Shown piece by piece: positions 10,181 to 18,675 of a stretch of 64,000 nt of DNA. The DNA lies in contig NZ_BAABEY010000001.1 in NCBI RefSeq assembly GCF_039540405.1, forward strand, positions 310,001 to 374,000, given 5' to 3'. This stretch comes from Ravibacter arvi. GTDB lineage: Bacteria; Bacteroidota; Bacteroidia; Cytophagales; Spirosomataceae. How positions within the stretch are numbered: position 1 is the stretch's first letter; each line of letters opens with the position of its first letter. Made by a program: the position numbers and the translations under genes. The notes beneath the pieces are model-generated. The model was not told where the DNA came from, made no database searches, and saw nothing but the letters and a program-made list of their open reading frames with translations.

Positions 10181-10638
10181 GCAGAGATGACAAATAGATG
10201 TTGTCAATGGAAGTCAATGGTAGTCAATGGTAGTCAATGGTAGCCGGAGGCTACCGCCCGGACGGTCATCCTGAGCGGAGCGCAGCGGAGTCGAAGGATC
10301 TCCTGTTGCAAGAAAAAAGCCCTCTGGAAGGGATTGGGTCCGGGGAGCGGGAGATTCCTCGGCTGCGCTCGGAATGACCTCCGGTTGGAGCGGCTCCACA
10401 CCTGTTGTTGTCAATGGTAGCAGAGATGACAAATAGATGTTGTCAATGGACGTCAATGGTAGCCGGAGGCTACCACCCGGACGGTCATCCTGAGCGAAGC
10501 GCAGCGGAGTCGAAGGATCTCCTCTTGCTATAAAAAGTCCTCTAAAAGGGATTGGGTACGGGAGAGGGAGATCCCTCCACTGCGGTCGGGATGACCCTCC
10601 GGTTAGTGCGGCTCCAAACCTGTTGTTGCCAATGGTAG
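10181..10638. repeat. Two tandem copies of a ~220-240 nt imperfectly palindromic intergenic element
   Basis: Copy 1 (10181-10419) and copy 2 (10420-10638) both begin GCAGAGATGACAAATAGATG and end near GTTGTTGnCAATGGTAG. Within each, the unit GGTCATCCTGAGCG..GCAGCGGAG..CGAAGGATCTCC is followed by its approximate reverse complement (GAGATTCCTCGGCTGCGCTC..GGAATGACC). No open frame is shared by the copies. It has the look of a non-coding dispersed element such as a MITE or REP. The first copy also carries three extra TAGTCAATGG decamers at its left side. The rest of the 9974-10739 gap holds the terminator and a small family A copy. Confidence 0.75.
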
Positions 10639-10703
10639 CCCTCGGACAACCTTTAACCATTCAATTTTTTTAAAATAGCTATGAGCAAACGGAAAATCAC
10701 CCA

Positions 10704-10730
10704 ATACCTCATCCCTCATGGCCCAAACCT
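10704..10730. repeat. Family A repeat, short copy
   Basis: CCTCATCCCTCATGG units lie immediately upstream of the ceramidase-like gene at 10740. Only one arm is present. Confidence 0.45.
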
Positions 10731-10739
10731 TTAATACAC

Positions 10740-12329
10740 ATGAAAGTTAGTCACAAAGACAGCCGTCGCGATTTTATCCGGAAATCAATCCTGGGAACTT
10801 CAGCTTTAGGGCTTGCGGGCCAGATTCCCGAAGCGAAAGGTTCGACCGCCCCAAACCCTCAGAAGACAGCGTCGCCTGCCGCCCTGGCGCCTACGAAGGC
10901 CGGCTTTGCCGAACGGGACATTACACCCGAAATCGGTATGGAGCAGCCCGGCGGATATGGAAAGGTATTTCACAAGGTCATTCATGACCCCTGTAAGGTA
11001 AGGGCTTCGGTGTTTGCCGACGGGACCAACACCGTAGCAATTGTGGCGGTAGATGCTTTGGCGATCCATGCGCCGGTTGTGGCGGCTACCAGGAAGCGTA
11101 TCCAGGCAAAAACGGGCATTCCCGCTGATGCAGTTCTGATTTGTGCCACGCATTCGCACTCTTCCGGACCTACCTGCATGGTTTCGCCCAATGAATTTGA
11201 CTTCGCTGACGCGCTGGTGAAAGAGCTGGCTTATGAGAAATCTTCCTGCGCGGATCCAAAGTACCTCAAGATAGTAGAGGATATGATGGTAGAAGCCGTA
11301 GCAGATGCCCATAGCAAAGCAAACACGGTGCAGCTCGGCGTTGGTCGCGGTTACGAAGATAAGGTTGCTTTCAATCGCCGTTTCTTTATGAAAAACGGCC
11401 TCACTTATACACATCCCGGCCAGCTCAACCCCGAGATTCTCCGGGCAGCGGGGCCGATCGATCCGGAAGTAGGTGTGGTAGCCGCATGGGACGAAAAAGG
11501 CAAATGCATCGGCTGTATCGTTAATTATACCTGCCACACTACTACTAATCCGGGCGGTGCCTCGGCCAACTGGGTGTATTACCTGGAACAGACGATCCGG
11601 GGAGCTTTCGGACCGGATTGCGTTGTGGTTTTTGTGCAGGGAGCAGCGGGCGACGTCACCCAGGTAGACAACCTTAACCCGAATGTCAACAGGGCCGGTG
11701 AAGATTGGGCCCGGTTTGTAGGGGCGAGAGTCGGCGCCGAAGCCGTGAAAGTGATGCTGGACATGCCGCGCGGCACGCTGACGCCGGTAGCCTACAGCGT
11801 TCAGCGCGAAGAGATGAAAAGGAGGTTTCCGTCGCCGCAGAAGGTAAAGGAGGCGCTTGAAACCGTCAGGAAAAAGCCGGAAGAAGTGGGGGCAACCAAA
11901 TGGACCTTCGCGAAAGAAACCGTTCTGCTGAACGCAAAAGCCAAACGTGAACCTAAGGTGCAGGTTGAAGTACAGGTGGTTCAGCTCGGACCTGTTGCAA
12001 TCATTACCAATCCTGCCGAGTATTTCTGCCAGTTCGGGCTGGACATTAAAAGGAACAGTCCTTTTGAGTATACTTTTATTTCCATGCTGGCCAACGGCTG
12101 CGTGGGTTATGTGCCGACCGAAGAAGCGCTTTCTGCCGGAGGAGGCGGCTATGAAACCCGTTTGACTTTCTATAGCAACCTGGTGCCCGAAGCCGGTACG
12201 CGGATCGCCAACATGGGAATCGAACAGGCCCGCAAAATGAAGCCGGGGGCAGTTCCCCAACCGGCGCGTGCCCCGGAATATAAAGGTACCCCCTGGGAAT
12301 ACGGAAGCCTCGGACCGGAACTAAGCTGA
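10740..12329 (+). CDS. Neutral/alkaline ceramidase-like hydrolase, probable Tat substrate
   Basis: The 529-residue protein opens with a twin-arginine-like signal (SRRDFIRKS, residues 8-16) and a hydrophobic stretch, so export in folded form is likely. The body matches the neutral ceramidase fold: AGFAERDITPEIG at the start, ATHSHSSG at 136-143 with two probable zinc histidines (H138, H140), FNRRFF, a further candidate ligand in NYTCHTTT (H266), and GAAGDVTQ at 301-308, which corresponds to the GDVSPN block that carries the nucleophilic serine in characterised ceramidases. Here threonine (T307) takes that place. Ceramide as substrate is therefore uncertain. It opens a cluster with three paralogues and a haem protein. 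It is the most divergent of the four. Confidence 0.85.
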   Translation: MKVSHKDSRRDFIRKSILGTSALGLAGQIPEAKGSTAPNPQKTASPAALAPTKAGFAERDITPEIGMEQPGGYGKVFHKVIHDPCKVRASVFADGTNTVAIVAVDALAIHAPVVAATRKRIQAKTGIPADAVLICATHSHSSGPTCMVSPNEFDFADALVKELAYEKSSCADPKYLKIVEDMMVEAVADAHSKANTVQLGVGRGYEDKVAFNRRFFMKNGLTYTHPGQLNPEILRAAGPIDPEVGVVAAWDEKGKCIGCIVNYTCHTTTNPGGASANWVYYLEQTIRGAFGPDCVVVFVQGAAGDVTQVDNLNPNVNRAGEDWARFVGARVGAEAVKVMLDMPRGTLTPVAYSVQREEMKRRFPSPQKVKEALETVRKKPEEVGATKWTFAKETVLLNAKAKREPKVQVEVQVVQLGPVAIITNPAEYFCQFGLDIKRNSPFEYTFISMLANGCVGYVPTEEALSAGGGGYETRLTFYSNLVPEAGTRIANMGIEQARKMKPGAVPQPARAPEYKGTPWEYGSLGPELS

Positions 12330-12481
12330 TTCGTTTGGTTGGTTTTGCCTGTAAATGTTTATATTCCCTTGTTTGGATGGTTTTTAGGGGTCATTGTGCT
12401 GATTTTTAGTCTCTTAGCACTCATATCTACTAAAATTATTCGGAAAAGTAATAGAAAATTTCAGTCGTCCTGAATCCTTTG

Positions 12482-12493
12482 AAAGTGCACTTT
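12482..12493. promoter_or_regulatory. 12-bp perfect palindrome upstream of the haem dehydrogenase
   Basis: AAAGTGCACTTT is a perfect palindrome about 95 nt before the ATG at 12589 in an otherwise featureless 259-nt gap. It could be a regulator site; one occurrence is weak evidence. Confidence 0.25.
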
Positions 12494-12588
12494 TTAACCT
12501 TTTTGTTCCCCGGAGAAGTTTTTCCGGATTTTCTTTCTCAAAAATCCGGCCGCCGTCAGGCGGGTCCGGTCAATTTGATTGGTTTCTA

Positions 12589-15549
12589 ATGAAAACTAAA
12601 ATTTTGTTTCTGGCCGTTTGTGTTGCGGGCCTGGCACTCAAAACACAGAATGGCATCAAGTTTCCCGTTCCCGATTCAAATGATCGGCTCGACAAAGCTA
12701 TGGCCAGCTTTAAGCTTGAAGAGGGATTGTCTATTGAGCTGGTCGCCTCTGAGCCGACTGTGATCGACCCGGTTGCCTTTGCTTTTGACGAGCGCAACGA
12801 CTTGTACGTGATTGAAGACCGGGGTTACCCGGACCCGATCGATGGTTCGGTAGCGCCGGCCATCGGCAGGATTGCCCTCCTGCGGGATACCGACAAGGAC
12901 GGCAAGTATGAAACACGCCACGAATTTGTCAGTAATCTTACCTATCCCAACGGCGTATTGCCCTGGAAAGGAGGGATTTTTGTGACCTGCGCACCGCATA
13001 TCTACTACTTTAAGGATACGGACGGGGACGGAGTTGCCGACATCAAGGACATTGTGCTTACCGGTTTCAATTCGGACAAAACCGCCCAGATCAGGGTGAG
13101 CCACCCGGAACTGGGGCTTGACGGCTGGGTCTATGTCACCAGCGGGCTGAATGGCGGAAAGGTAACTTCGCCCAAGCACCCGGGCAGAGAAGCGGTGAAC
13201 TTTACCTCCTCCGACGGGCGGTTTAACCCGGAAACTTTCGAGTTTGAGAATACGGGCGGCAGAAGCCAGTTCGGGCTCGCATTTGATCCCTTTGGAAGGC
13301 GCTTCGGAACTTCCAACCGTCACCCGGTCATGCAGATGATGCTGGAGCCGTGGCACCTGAAGCGGAACCCGTCTTTGCTGTTTACCGATACCTATCAAAA
13401 TGCTTCGGATGTAGAAGCGAATGCGAAAGTATTTCCTATCAGCGGCGCTGTCACTACGGCCGAGTTTATTCCAAAGCTGATGGGGCTATCTCATACCGGT
13501 ACTTTTACCTCGGCTTGCGGTATCCTTGTTTTTAACGGTAGCAGGATGTCTGCCGGGCATAAAGGGAATGCGTTTATATGCGAGCCGGCCCAAAACCTGG
13601 TGCAGCGCCAGGTAATGAAGCCGGAAGGAGCAGGCTTCCGCTCGCAGCTGGCGTATGACAAGAAAGAATTTCTGGCGTCGACGGATGAATGGTTCCGGCC
13701 GGTTTTCCTGAATCACGGACCCGACGGATCTCTATACCTGGCCGACATGTACAGGAAAGTAATTGATCACCCGTCTTACGTTCCGGCCGAGGCCCGGCAT
13801 CTGCTGGACTTTGAAAGCGGTAAAACCGACGGTCGGATCTACCGGATTTTCAGCAACGACAAAAAGAACGATAAAGGTGTAGCACCCGACCTCTCGGGAA
13901 CCGCTCAGTTGCTTAAAGCGCTGGACTCCGATAACGAATGGCACCGCCAGGTGGCTTTCAGGCTGATCTTTCAGAACAGGCAGCCGGAATTGAAAACCGG
14001 CCTGGCCGAACTGGCTTCCAAGTCGGTACGACCTGAATCCAGAGCTGCCGCTTATTGGCTGCTTTATCACCTGCAAGGCCTGGACGAGGCGCAGATGAAG
14101 CGTGCCATAGCCGATGAGAATTCGGGTGTCAGGGAGCAGGGGATCAGGCTGATCGACAAATCAGACCTGGAGAGTGCGCAGAAAAGCCGGCTACTGGAAC
14201 CATTGACAGCGGATTCCGATATGCGGGTTCGTTTTCTGCTTGCGCTTGCGCTGGGTAACGTGCAGACTCCGGGGGCCACGCTGGGCCTTGCTAAAATAGC
14301 CGCCAAGGATGGGCAGGACAAATGGGCCAGGAATGCAGTATTAAGTGGAATTAATGGCCGCCTTCCCGAATTTCTTGCTGATTTCAGGAAGCAGAAAGGG
14401 GGCGATGCACAGGCCTATGCGCTCGTGATGCAGGATATGGGCAGGCTTTTCGGAAATGCCGCTTCTGTTGACGCCTGCCGGGAATTGCTGGTTGAGACAC
14501 TTCGCCAGAAGGGCGGAGAAGACTGGCGCGCCGCTACTATCCTCGGTCTTTCAGACGGAATTGCCAGGAGAAAGGAGTTTAGCAGCCAGGGTAAACCGGC
14601 ACTGCAGGCACTTCTGGCAACCGGCTCTGATGCCTCCGCGACCAGGCTGCTGGAAACTTTTATGCAAAAAATGAACGCCGTTGCACTTCAGCAAAGTGCG
14701 CCCGTCACCCAACGGAAAGATGCGGTGGCCTTGCTGGGTTTCCATGACTTCAACAAGGTAAAGACAACCCTGCAGAAGACACTCGACGCGAAAAACCCGC
14801 CGGAGCTGCAGATCGAAACCGTTAGCGCGCTTACCAAACTCGGCAATCCGGAAGGGGCGGGCTTTATGACGGCCAAGAAAACCTGGTCGGGTTATACGCC
14901 GCGGGTGAAGAATTCGGTGATTGCGGCCCTGGTGTCGAACAAGGAGTTTATTGGGGTGTTGTTTAAAGGCCTCGAAAGCAAAGTGATCAGCCCGGCTGAA
15001 ATTACCTCGAATGACCGCGCACGTTTGATCAAGCATGCTGACGCCGATATAGCGAAGAAAGCCGCAGGATTCTTCGAAGAGCTGGAGTCGGGAGGTCGTA
15101 TGAAGATCTACCAGGACTTCAGGCCGAAGCTCAGCGAACCCGCTGTGGGCGCCCGTGGAAAAGAGGTATTCAAGAGGACTTGCTCCGCCTGCCATACCTA
15201 CGCCGGATCGGAAGGCGGGAATGTGGGCCCTGATCTCTCCGGTATCAGGAATCAGCCGCCCGATGCAATTCTGCTTCATATATTGGTGCCGAACTACGAA
15301 GTATACCCGGCTTACCAGGCGCTGAACGTGGAAACTACAGACGGAAATACGATCACCGGGTGGCTGGTATCTGAAACCGAAAATTCGCTTACCATTCGTA
15401 CCGCTTTTTCTACGGAAGAAACCATTCTACGGAAAAATATCAAGACGCTTACCAATCCAGGCGTGTCACTCATGCCGGACGGACTGGAACAAACCATGAG
15501 CAGCCAGGATTTACTGGATTTGATCGCATTCCTGAAAGGAGCCAGTTAG
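12589..15549 (+). CDS. PVC-type membrane-bound dehydrogenase with HEAT-like repeats and C-terminal c-type haem domain
   Basis: The 986-residue exported protein has three parts. Residues ~30-420 form a sugar-dehydrogenase-like beta-propeller (AFAFDERNDLYVIEDRGYP; DTDGDGVADIKDIVL; LADMYRKVIDHPSYV). Residues ~440-840 are helical HEAT-like repeats. A cytochrome domain follows with C865-S-A-C868-H869, the CxxCH site for covalent haem c, and a distal loop (NVGPDLSGI). This is the architecture of the putative dehydrogenases common in Planctomycetes and some Bacteroidota. It probably oxidises a sugar or alcohol in the periplasm and passes electrons to the respiratory chain. The substrate is unknown. 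It is flanked on both sides by ceramidase-like genes, the next starting 24 nt downstream. Confidence 0.88.
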   Translation: MKTKILFLAVCVAGLALKTQNGIKFPVPDSNDRLDKAMASFKLEEGLSIELVASEPTVIDPVAFAFDERNDLYVIEDRGYPDPIDGSVAPAIGRIALLRDTDKDGKYETRHEFVSNLTYPNGVLPWKGGIFVTCAPHIYYFKDTDGDGVADIKDIVLTGFNSDKTAQIRVSHPELGLDGWVYVTSGLNGGKVTSPKHPGREAVNFTSSDGRFNPETFEFENTGGRSQFGLAFDPFGRRFGTSNRHPVMQMMLEPWHLKRNPSLLFTDTYQNASDVEANAKVFPISGAVTTAEFIPKLMGLSHTGTFTSACGILVFNGSRMSAGHKGNAFICEPAQNLVQRQVMKPEGAGFRSQLAYDKKEFLASTDEWFRPVFLNHGPDGSLYLADMYRKVIDHPSYVPAEARHLLDFESGKTDGRIYRIFSNDKKNDKGVAPDLSGTAQLLKALDSDNEWHRQVAFRLIFQNRQPELKTGLAELASKSVRPESRAAAYWLLYHLQGLDEAQMKRAIADENSGVREQGIRLIDKSDLESAQKSRLLEPLTADSDMRVRFLLALALGNVQTPGATLGLAKIAAKDGQDKWARNAVLSGINGRLPEFLADFRKQKGGDAQAYALVMQDMGRLFGNAASVDACRELLVETLRQKGGEDWRAATILGLSDGIARRKEFSSQGKPALQALLATGSDASATRLLETFMQKMNAVALQQSAPVTQRKDAVALLGFHDFNKVKTTLQKTLDAKNPPELQIETVSALTKLGNPEGAGFMTAKKTWSGYTPRVKNSVIAALVSNKEFIGVLFKGLESKVISPAEITSNDRARLIKHADADIAKKAAGFFEELESGGRMKIYQDFRPKLSEPAVGARGKEVFKRTCSACHTYAGSEGGNVGPDLSGIRNQPPDAILLHILVPNYEVYPAYQALNVETTDGNTITGWLVSETENSLTIRTAFSTEETILRKNIKTLTNPGVSLMPDGLEQTMSSQDLLDLIAFLKGAS

Positions 15550-15573
15550 GTCTGCTGCCTATTCCTGAACCCG

Positions 15574-17046
15574 ATGAAAACTACCTTTCTTAAACCCTGT
15601 ATTTTTGCGCGCGGAATGTCGGCCTGGTTCATGGCCGGCATTCTGGGCTTCGTCTCGCTGAGCCTGCCGGGGCAGACTGCTTTAAAGGCAGGCGCATCGA
15701 CGAGCAACATTACGCCTTTTCTTGACAATGTCCTGATCGGCGGTTTCGGATCACCGGTGGCAAAATACATCCACGACGAGCTGTACGCCAGGACACTGGT
15801 GCTGGACAACGGACAGGAGCAGGTGGCAATTGTAATGGCCGACAATTGTTTGATCCCCAGGGAGGTGTATGACGAAGCGCGGCAGCTTATCCTGGAAAGG
15901 ACAGGTATAAAGAAAGAGAATGTATTAATGGCGGCTACCCATACACACTCAAGCGTCAGCGCGATCAAAAGCGGGAATGAGCTTGGGGATTTCAGCTATG
16001 GGAAGCCGCTGGATGAATACCAGCACTTTGTTGCCCGCCGGATTGCCGACGGCGTGGCGCGGGCTTTTTACAACAGGGAGCCGGCAAAAATCGGCTGGGG
16101 CTCGGTAGCTGCGCCCGAGCACGTTTTTAACAGGAGATGGTTTATGAAGCCGGGGGCTGACATGACCAACCCGTTTGGCGGGAAGGACAAGGTAAAAATG
16201 AACCCCGGCGTGTCAAACCCGGACCTGGACAAGCCCGCAGGACCTACAGACCCGGAGGTGTTTTTTATTTCGGTCAAGGCGCTGGATGATCGTCCGATTG
16301 CGCTCCTGGCCAACTACAGCCTTCACTATGTGGGCGGCGTGCCCGGCGATCATGTCTCCTCCGACTATTTCGGGGTGTTTGCCGATTATTTCAAAGAGCT
16401 GGTCGGCGGGGATAAAAATGCACCGGGATTTGTGGCTATGATCTCAAATGGCACCTCCGGGAATGTCAACAACATTAATTTCCGCGGACCTGCCGAAAAG
16501 ATGGGGACCTACCAGAAAATGCAGGTGGTGGCGAAAGACGTAGCCGACAAGATTTTTAGCCAGTATGCCGCTATCCAGTATAAAACGGACGTAAAACTGG
16601 CGGCTTCGTACTCGGAACTGGACCTGCAGGTGCGGAAGCCAACTCCGGCGATGCTGGCGCGCGCCAGGAAAGTAGTGTCTGATCCCGGCCAGATCAAACT
16701 CTTTCACCCCCTTGAGCCTGCCTATGCGGCGCGCCTGATCCAGGTACAGGAACGCTGGCCGGAAAAGGTCCCGGCGGTAATGCTCGCCCTGAAAATCGAC
16801 GATCTTGCGATTGCTTCCATCCCGTTTGAAACGTTTGCTGAGACCGGGTTAGAAATTAAGAAGCGAAGCCCGTTCAAATCCACCTTTACCGTTTCACTAG
16901 CCAACGGTTGGTACGGTTATCTGCCCACCCCCGAGCACCATGAGCTGGGAGGCTACGAAACCTGGCTGGGCACTAATTATGTGGAAAAGGAGGCCTCGCG
17001 CAAAATTACCGAACGCCTTCTCAAACAGCTGTCCTCGTTCAAGTAG
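15574..17046 (+). CDS. Neutral ceramidase-like hydrolase, paralogue 2
   Basis: The 490-residue protein has an N-terminal hydrophobic signal (WFMAGILGFVSLSL) and the ceramidase-like domain: AGASTSNITPF, AATHTHSS with H123 and H125, VFNRRWFMKPG, ANYSLHYVGG with H251, and SNGTSGNVNN at 291-300. The last block aligns with the GDVSPN loop of true neutral ceramidases, but both the aspartate and the nucleophilic serine appear as asparagine. A tyrosine-containing C-terminal block (NGWYGYLPTPEHHELGGYE) is conserved among the paralogues and could hold the fourth metal ligand. It is very similar to the next gene along its whole length, indicating recent tandem duplication. It starts 24 nt after the haem dehydrogenase and is probably in the same operon. 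Confidence 0.83.
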   Translation: MKTTFLKPCIFARGMSAWFMAGILGFVSLSLPGQTALKAGASTSNITPFLDNVLIGGFGSPVAKYIHDELYARTLVLDNGQEQVAIVMADNCLIPREVYDEARQLILERTGIKKENVLMAATHTHSSVSAIKSGNELGDFSYGKPLDEYQHFVARRIADGVARAFYNREPAKIGWGSVAAPEHVFNRRWFMKPGADMTNPFGGKDKVKMNPGVSNPDLDKPAGPTDPEVFFISVKALDDRPIALLANYSLHYVGGVPGDHVSSDYFGVFADYFKELVGGDKNAPGFVAMISNGTSGNVNNINFRGPAEKMGTYQKMQVVAKDVADKIFSQYAAIQYKTDVKLAASYSELDLQVRKPTPAMLARARKVVSDPGQIKLFHPLEPAYAARLIQVQERWPEKVPAVMLALKIDDLAIASIPFETFAETGLEIKKRSPFKSTFTVSLANGWYGYLPTPEHHELGGYETWLGTNYVEKEASRKITERLLKQLSSFK

Positions 17047-17166
17047 GGAAGGGGCAGCCGTTGGAGTTGGATAAGATGACAACGTTTTCCGGCGGGAATA
17101 AGAAAAAGGCGATATCCGGATGCCTGAAATTGTTAAGTAGATCTAACAGACGCTTACTAAACCCTT

Positions 17167-18633
17167 ATGAAAAAAGAAACATTTTTAATCGGTACGTGCA
17201 TTGCGGCAGTATTTTTCTGCCTGGGGCTGATCGGCTCCGCCCGGGCCCAGGAGAAATATGAGCTGAAGGCCGGAGCAGCGCTCAGCAATATTACGCCCTT
17301 TCTCGGCGGCGGAATTGTAGGGAACTTCGGCGTTCCGCCGGAGGCCAAATACATTCACGATGAATTGTATGCAAAGTGCCTGGTATTAGACGACGGTCAC
17401 GAACAAATTGCCATTGTAATCTGTGACAACCTGTCCATCAACCGGGAAGTATACGACTACGCGAAAAACCTGATCCAGGAGAAAACAGGGATGAAAAAGG
17501 AGAACATGCTAATGGCCTCTACGCATACCCATTCCAGTGTAAGCGCGAGCAGTGTGGGCGATGAGCGGATGAACTATAACTATGGAAAGCCACTGGACGA
17601 GTACCAGCTTTTTGTGGCCCGTCGCATTGCAGACGGCGTGCGGCGCGCCATTTATAACAAGGAACCGGCCCGGATCGGGTGGGGCGGTGTGGATGTTCCG
17701 CAGCATGTCTTTAACAGGCGTTGGCTGATGAAACCGGGAACCGACGTTCCGAATCCCTTCGGCGGCCAGGATAAGGCGCGGATGAACCCGGGGGTGGGCA
17801 ACCCCGCGCTTGACAAGCCTGCCGGCCCGACCGATCCCCAGGTATCCTTCGTATCGGTTCAGGCTACAGACGGGCGTCCGATTGCGTTGCTGGCCAACTA
17901 TTCGCTCCATTACGTGGGCGGAGTTCCGAATGACCATATTACGTCCGATTATTTCGGTGCATTTGCCGAAAATTTCCGCCAACTCGTGGGAGCTGATAAA
18001 AGCGCCCCCGGTTTCGTGGCGATGATGTCGAACGGAACTTCCGGCAATATCAACAATATCAATTTCAGGGGCCCGGCCGAAAAGATGGGGGCCTATCAGA
18101 AAATGCAGCTGGTGGCGAAAGATGTTGCAAATGCGGTTTTCGATCAGTACCGGACAATTACCTACAAAACGGACGTGAAACTGGGTGCGGTTGCCTCCGA
18201 GCTTAACCTGAAAGTCCGCAAGCCCACGCCTGAAATACTGGCCAGGGCCCGGCAGGTGGTGGCCAATCCCGAGGGGCTTAAGCTTTACCACTCCCTGGAG
18301 CCGACCTACGCGCGCCGTGCTATCCAGATGCAGGAAAGATGGCCGGAAAAAATTGATGCCGTTATGCAGACCCTGCGTATCGGCGACCTGGGCATCGCTG
18401 CCATACCGTTTGAGACTTTCGCCGAAATCGGGTTGGAGCTAAAAGCGAAGAGCCCTTTCAAATCCACTTTTACCATTGAGCTGGCCAATGGCGCGTACGG
18501 CTACCTGCCCACTCCCGAACAACATGAATTGGGCGGGTACGAAACCTGGCTGGGAACCAACCGTGTCGAAACCGAGGCCTCCCGCAAAATTGTCAGGCGC
18601 ATATTAGAGCATTTTAACACTTTAAAACCATAG
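17167..18633 (+). CDS. Neutral ceramidase-like hydrolase, paralogue 3
   Basis: The 488-residue protein has a clear Sec signal peptide ending near ARAQ (residue 28). Key blocks are STHTHSS with H120 and H122, VFNRRWLMKPG, ANYSLHYVGG and MSNGTSGNINN. As in paralogue 2, the position expected for the catalytic serine is asparagine. The two proteins share long identical stretches such as GPAEKMG.YQKMQ and YIHDELYA. The 120-nt gap before it contains no recognisable repeat. The family fold is well supported; the reaction is not. Possible roles are a zinc-dependent amidase or esterase on an exported lipid or glycoside. Confidence 0.83.
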   Translation: MKKETFLIGTCIAAVFFCLGLIGSARAQEKYELKAGAALSNITPFLGGGIVGNFGVPPEAKYIHDELYAKCLVLDDGHEQIAIVICDNLSINREVYDYAKNLIQEKTGMKKENMLMASTHTHSSVSASSVGDERMNYNYGKPLDEYQLFVARRIADGVRRAIYNKEPARIGWGGVDVPQHVFNRRWLMKPGTDVPNPFGGQDKARMNPGVGNPALDKPAGPTDPQVSFVSVQATDGRPIALLANYSLHYVGGVPNDHITSDYFGAFAENFRQLVGADKSAPGFVAMMSNGTSGNINNINFRGPAEKMGAYQKMQLVAKDVANAVFDQYRTITYKTDVKLGAVASELNLKVRKPTPEILARARQVVANPEGLKLYHSLEPTYARRAIQMQERWPEKIDAVMQTLRIGDLGIAAIPFETFAEIGLELKAKSPFKSTFTIELANGAYGYLPTPEQHELGGYETWLGTNRVETEASRKIVRRILEHFNTLKP

Positions 18634-18675
18634 CCACCTTACCTAATCAAAGTATTTACTAACCTTAAAAACCTA

